Origin: Trachythela sp. YZ-2020
Lineage: Eukaryota; Cnidaria; Anthozoa; Malacalcyonacea; Clavulariidae
Length of the DNA stretch: 64,000 nucleotides
NCBI GenBank assembly: GCA_016169945.1
Contig: JADLSH010000382.1
Coordinates: 2,604,001 to 2,668,000 of the forward strand
Direction of reading: 5' to 3'
Shown here: positions 59,513-64,000 of the stretch, one piece after another
How positions within the stretch are numbered: position 1 is the first letter of the stretch
Layout of the letters: the number at the start of each line of letters is the position of its first letter
Notes under the pieces: model-generated
Databases searched by the model: none
Seen by the model: only the letters and a program-made list of their open reading frames with translations
Told to the model about the DNA's origin: nothing
Translations under genes and position numbers: made by a program

Positions 59513-59699
59513 TATATGTTCAGCATAATTCAGTTTTGCACCCAACATGATTAGAAGCAACTTGATTTAACCCTGGGATATCCTTGTTTTACCAAATACT
59601 AGCTTGATATTCTTTCTCCCAACACTATATAGAGACGGCACAATTCGCTCTCAAAATACAGCTGATGGTCATCTGCATATATGATAATACTTTCATCAT

Positions 59700-59870
59700 T
59701 CACTCATACATAAAGTCCTTCCAAAGATGGTACATAGAAGAGGACCAAAAGATGATCCTTGTTGTCAATCTTGTTTCCAATCATTGATTGAAGAACCTAT
59801 TTCTACTCTATTCGGTCTGGTAGTAAAATATGACCGATTTAGAATTAATGAGTTTTCTGAGAAACCATGT
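59700..59870 (-). mobile_element. LINE relic
   Basis: Parallel to 62541-62700 at the DNA level (TACATAGAAG-AGGACCAAAA…, TATGACC…GAGTTTTCTGA-AACCAT). Too decayed for a reliable frame. Confidence 0.45.
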
Positions 59871-59948
59871 GTCCTGAGCGCATTTATCATATGCTATTAT
59901 ACGGTATGTTTCACACTGAACAGGATAATAAGACAAATTTCCACTTAC

Positions 59949-60071
59949 CAATACAAGTGTCTTTACCATCCCCTGACAAGCTCGGATTACACGTGCAAGT
60001 ATATGATCCAGGTGTGTTATCGCACGTGGCATTTTCGTGACAGGCAGCTAGATCTTCACACTCGTCGATAT
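59949..60071 (-). CDS. Calcium-binding EGF-like exon of the ITAM receptor
   Basis: 123-bp exon, phase 1-1, acceptor CTTAG, donor GTAAGTGG. It starts DIDEC and has six cysteines with CDNTPGSYTCTC and SGDGKDTC. It joins in frame to the transmembrane exon at 58258-58598. Earlier exons of the gene would lie beyond 60.1 kb; none is recognised there, so the rest may be right of the window. Confidence 0.82.
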
Positions 60072-60237
60072 CTAAGAATAAATTTGCAAATTTACCGCAA
60101 CAAAAACACTAAGTCGAATATTTTTAACGGACACTGTTTGTACATTAATTTTACAACCTTTTTGCAATATAAACTACTAGCGGTGAGTGCGTTGAGTAAA
60201 AAATTTATAGTCTTATAATTATCAATTTCATGTACTA

Positions 60238-60336
60238 TTTAAAACACGAGAAGGAGTGTTTTATCGGATTTAAAACGCGAGGCGCAGCCGAGCGTTTTAA
60301 ATCCGATAAAACACGACTTTCGAGTGTTTTAAATGG
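60238..60336. repeat. Foldback repeat
   Basis: GTGTTTTATCGGATTTAAAACG pairs with its complement 57 bp further on; the outer parts also pair (ACACGA…GTGTTTT). GC-rich loop GAGGCGCAGCCG. Likely a MITE. Confidence 0.65.
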
Positions 60337-60429
60337 CTTCAAAAACGAGTACAATAGAGTGATTTCGATCTATGCGTATTGTTCTCTATTTTCTTTATAG
60401 GCTAGGGTTGAGTTGCTTAGCCAATAATA

Positions 60430-60787
60430 CAGGGTGTCTCAAAAAAACTGCAAACCCTTTGAAATCAGATATTTATGAAAATTGCATAATTCAGTACTAA
60501 GTGATCCTTAAGGGTGCGTAAAAACAATTCATGCATGGGGATGTCGAAATTCGTAATGTTAGGGTTAGGGTTAGTAACGTAAACACGAACCCATGAGCAA
60601 AGTAAATTGTGTACATCAAACAAACAATAAGATTTTTAACTCACTTTGTGTGGTTATTCTAATTTCAAGGAAAATTCGAACGTATTTTCAAATCCCGGGA
60701 GCATCATAAGTTGCACAGGCATTGCAATGCTAATTGCAGTGGATGTTATGCAAATTGTAGTGTTTGCAGTTTTTTTGAGACACCCTG
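60430..60787. mobile_element. Mariner-type MITE, 358 bp, TA-flanked
   Basis: Ends CAGGGTGTCTCAAAAAAACT and complement, flanked by TA at both sides. It holds a short TTAGGG telomere-like run at 60559-60572. Confidence 0.85.
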
Positions 60788-60970
60788 TATAGACTCTGAA
60801 ATTACAAATTAAGGTTGAGATAGCTTTCTCCGGGGTTTACGATGTCAACTTGGACGTAAAGCCACTTGCGCAATAATGTTTCCTTTGATGTGGTTATAAA
60901 CGTCTATTTGCTGTTTGCTCAATTTATTGCAAAGGAAAATGCCGTTTTAAGTATTAGTATCCTTACTAAA

Positions 60971-61356
60971 ATGAATTCGACGAAGGCAACTCGTGTGTTT
61001 CGAAAGCCAAAAGGCGTAGAAGATGAGAAAGAGCTTCTGGATAGAACTATCCCTAAATCAACTCGGCACTCTACGAAACGGGCGTTAAAAATATTTCATG
61101 AATGGCAAATGGCAAGACAAAATCAAGACGCCAAATTAGAACAGTGCTCTTTTGCATTTGATTGCAATAAAGTGCAGAATTTGGGCATGAGCATTACACA
61201 GATGAATGGAGAAACACTGAATTTCTGGTTAGCAAAGCTTATCGAGAAAGTATGTAAACCAAATGGTGAACGATACCCTGCGAGAACCTTGTATGCTATT
61301 GCCTGTGGTTTAAATCGACATTTGCAAGAAGAATGTGAAGTACCAGTGTCAATTTC
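60971..61356 (+). pseudogene. Crypton/DUF3504-type protein, N-terminal fragment
   Basis: The frame from ATG 60971 gives IPKSTRHSTKRALKIFHEWQ and later LNFWLAKLIEKVC, NGERYPARTLY and CGLNRHLQE. These blocks are typical of the N-terminal helical part of Crypton-derived tyrosine-recombinase proteins (ZMYM/QRICH1/KCTD1-like). The similarity stops sharply at about 61356, where a foreign GC-rich repeat begins, so the catalytic half is missing here. Confidence 0.6.
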
Positions 61357-61475
61357 AGGGGCGCCGGAACGTAGCCGAAGCGACGGGGGCAGCCCCATGA
61401 AAAGGGCACGAGCGCCGAAAGCGCGAGAAATTTGTAGGGGGGTCCGGAGGTATCCTCCTCCGGAAAATTTTTAAA
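61357..61475 (+). repeat. GC-rich repeat fused to the Crypton-like frame
   Basis: Contains GGGGGCAGCCCC, CGCGAGAAATTTG and GGGGGGTCCGGAGG…CCTCCGGAAAA. Reads in frame into the upstream ORF by chance. A similar GC-rich block is at 61800-61890 (GGGCAGC…GCTGCCCCC). Confidence 0.45.
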
Positions 61476-62540
61476 TCTACACTCTCTGAAATGCCATTTC
61501 CTGCATTTTGACTGGAGATTTTACATAATTCTGAATATTATAAAACGATAACACACAGGAATTAGCTAAGGGAAGTGCGTTATTGCGGAGCTTAACTGCG
61601 CTAATCGACCATGGAAAACTAGGCGTGTGAGGAAACCAGAAAAATCTAGATAACTTATCAAAAAGATAACTAGTCAATTAACGTAATCTAGTTAAACTGC
61701 ACGGTCATAATCCTATCTTATTAAACCTATGAGGGCTAGTCCGGTCACAATAACAATAATTTATTCATTACAATGCACTTTATTGTTAAGAAAAAGGGCA
61801 ACCGGTTCCCCCGCGTGCCCCCGTACTATAAGGGCAGCGGATGCAGCTGCCCCCAATGCCCCCGTGGCTGCGGCGCCCCTGGTCAATTTGGGATAAGAAT
61901 GAGACGAGGTAAATATCAGCTTTTTCGTTCGTGTTATGTATTGATTTTATTTTATTTTAACTTTGTAGCTAGTTTAGTACTTGTTTGCATGCTTGTAGTA
62001 TAATATTGCATTAAATGATTATCTACATTAATTTTCCAAGACAAGAAATGGTAAATTTGCACGACCAATGTTCGGTTTACTTTGGAAAAATGTAGATATA
62101 TTTAGTGGGTTATAAGCTGCTATATAGTACTTAATTTTGTTTACAAGATATACTGAGATAGGTGTGATGATTAATGTTGTGTGTTAATAAACGATACTAC
62201 AGTGCTATATATTTTATTTACGTTGTGGTGTCCAAAGTCGATTAGATTTTTTGAATTTTTAATTAACGTGACATTTTATATAAAATTTCACGTTCATTAG
62301 TTATTTCAAAATCATCACGTTCATTAGTTCACGTTAATTAGCATTTTCGTTGTTTCATTGAATAACCCCATATTTCCCCTGAGACAGAATTCAAATACCC
62401 TCCCCTGGCTTTTAAAATGAAAGATTTTACCACGTATAAAGCGCATACTCGTGAATAAATGAAGAAAGGCGATTGACTTATTTGTCTAATGAATAATAAT
62501 GAGTTTTTGAAGAGTAATTAACACCTCCATTCATATTTCA
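61476..62540. other. No gene recognised
   Basis: AT-rich, apart from the GC-rich repeat at 61800-61890. A repeated phrase ATTAGTTA(C/T)… and CACGTTCATTAG occurs at 62290-62340. Confidence 0.35.
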
Positions 62541-62822
62541 TATAGAAGACGTTACATAGAAGGAGACCAAAACGGTTCCTTGTCGACAACCCCTGGTTGC
62601 ATGTTTTCAATTACTGACAGAGTAAACTTCTTTATTTATTACTCTATTCCGTCTGTTATTAAAATATGACCTCATTATATATAATGAGTTTTCTGACAAA
62701 CCATATGACCCGAGCTTATTTATTCTAACTGAGGGATGAAGTGATTCGAAGGCCTTGCTCATGTCTGTTAACATCAGTATATGTATGTTGTTTTGCATTA
62801 TTCCAATTTGCATTATTTGCAT
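62541..62822 (-). mobile_element. LINE reverse-transcriptase fragment
   Basis: Minus-strand frame with LTDMSKAFESLHPSVRINKLGSYGLS and a degenerate GCRQGTVL block near 62590 (consensus GxPQGSxL). It is truncated on both sides. Confidence 0.65.
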
Positions 62823-64000
62823 TTAGCTAATTTCCAATTTTTTTATGTCTTATTAATGTTGTTTCACAACTATGCTTTTTCCTGTAAGATTATAAGGTGC
62901 ATTCGATGAAGTCACTGACCTATAATAAAAGAACTGAGCGCGCAATCTATTTTGACTGGAACTCGGTGTCCTTATCACTGCTTACGTCATATAGGTCCTT
63001 GCTCTCGTGCGTAAATTCGCTGACATGCAAATGCGTTGATAAAGGCTTGTGTTTTATATTTTGATATATTTCAGACTGAAAAAATGGTTACTTTTGTGAT
63101 TTTGAGGCGATAAATTCCTGCAAAATCATTATAGAAAGTAAGTCAGTTTATACAATATGTGATGTTTAAGAAATTGGTGGTCTGTCAAGTATGTTTTTAA
63201 TTGTCAATTAAAGCCGTGCATGTTTAGAAAAAAATCTAAAATAGCCGTAGAACACTTCACAAAAACACAGTCTTTTAGTCAGTATAATATCGGGAAACAT
63301 TGTCGGCAAAAATATTTTATGTCAGCAGCAGAATAATACTTTCATAACACGACAAATTTTATGATAAAATATAGCATAAATACCAGCAATCATCGATGGC
63401 CCGAAACTCTTGTTGTGGTCGCGTATATTAAGCATACCGAAGCCATCGTTTAAATTAAAAGGTTAGTAATTTTCAAACTTGCAACAGGAAAATATACTCC
63501 TATCTTTGAAAAGGTTGTTATCAACTCGAAGGTAATAAATATTTACAAAAAACGACAAAGTTTGCAATAAAAAAGCAACACTGAATTGACTTTGTTGAAA
63601 AGCAACACTGAATTTAAAAATGAACTTTGTCTTTGCAAAAACACAATTCGACCGCGAGCACAAACAACATTAGGAAAATATTTTCATCGATGTGAGGACC
63701 TATATGAGGACCCGTTTGTGTTATTGCATGTTGCACTGGAATGACACGGTGAATCTGGTAGCCATTCATTTACATCTAAATGAAAGTTGGGTAAAGTTCA
63801 GAATTGCTTTGCACTAGTTCGAACTCCTATAATAAGATCGAAAAAGGGATAGCATTAACTTCCGGGGTCTCTATAGTAATAATCATGCTTATCAAATTTC
63901 AGTGTTTATTACTATTTCAAACGCGTTTAGATACACTAGATAATCCCATATTGTATTGGTGTTAGTTTTATGAGCAACATAAGATAAATTATGATCAAAT
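62823..64000. other. No gene recognised
   Basis: AT-rich with no frame or repeat of note. Confidence 0.35.

Overview
The window is AT-rich animal DNA. The coding pieces are spliced exons with GT-AG borders. They include calcium-binding EGF exons of symmetric phase 1-1, a membrane receptor tail with an ITAM-like motif, a mannose-receptor-type R-type lectin exon and a von Willebrand A (vWA) exon. Together with Harbinger, Penelope-like, LINE and Crypton-like relics and many terminal-inverted-repeat elements, this points to a cnidarian, probably an anthozoan. That is an inference from gene style, not proof. No rRNA gene, intact tRNA gene, CRISPR array or bacterial-style operon is present.

Layout. 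1-2.5 kb: minus-strand exons of an EGF-repeat gene that leaves the window on the left. 2.5-10.7 kb: one element with long inverted arms. Its left arm is broken by a hAT-type MITE (8-bp target duplication) and by a Harbinger transposon (3-bp duplication), and the Harbinger carries a third element, A1. The right arm keeps both empty sites. 9.9-29.3 kb: a 5.2-kb tandem duplication with a vWA gene, a minus-strand gene with a degenerate cysteine-peptidase-like domain, and a Penelope relic. The first copy is split by a 9-kb A-family element (A2), which itself holds a 6.66-kb element. That inner element encodes a broken RAG1/Transib-like DDE transposase and, converging on it, an intact chromodomain protein. 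29-38 kb: mostly unannotated DNA with a LINE fragment, a dispersed inverted repeat, an R-type lectin exon and small MITEs. 38-44 kb: a diverged tandem array, a 2.84-kb near-perfect palindrome built of several different tandem repeats, and two TTAA-flanked MITEs. 44-50.6 kb: LINE, Mutator-like and SINE relics. 50.6-55.4 kb: a LINE reverse-transcriptase relic abutting a decayed virus-like gene cluster (spliced superfamily-3 helicase, a capsid-like protein of about 220 codons, small ORFs). 56-64 kb: MITEs, a minus-strand EGF-transmembrane-ITAM receptor, a Crypton-like fragment and LINE scraps.

The shared logic of most of the window is nested and duplicated mobile DNA. Paralogous empty sites let several insertions be ordered in time. 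The strongest candidates for new biology are the RAG1-like transposase plus chromodomain element, the helicase/capsid-like cluster, and the EGF-TM-ITAM receptor.
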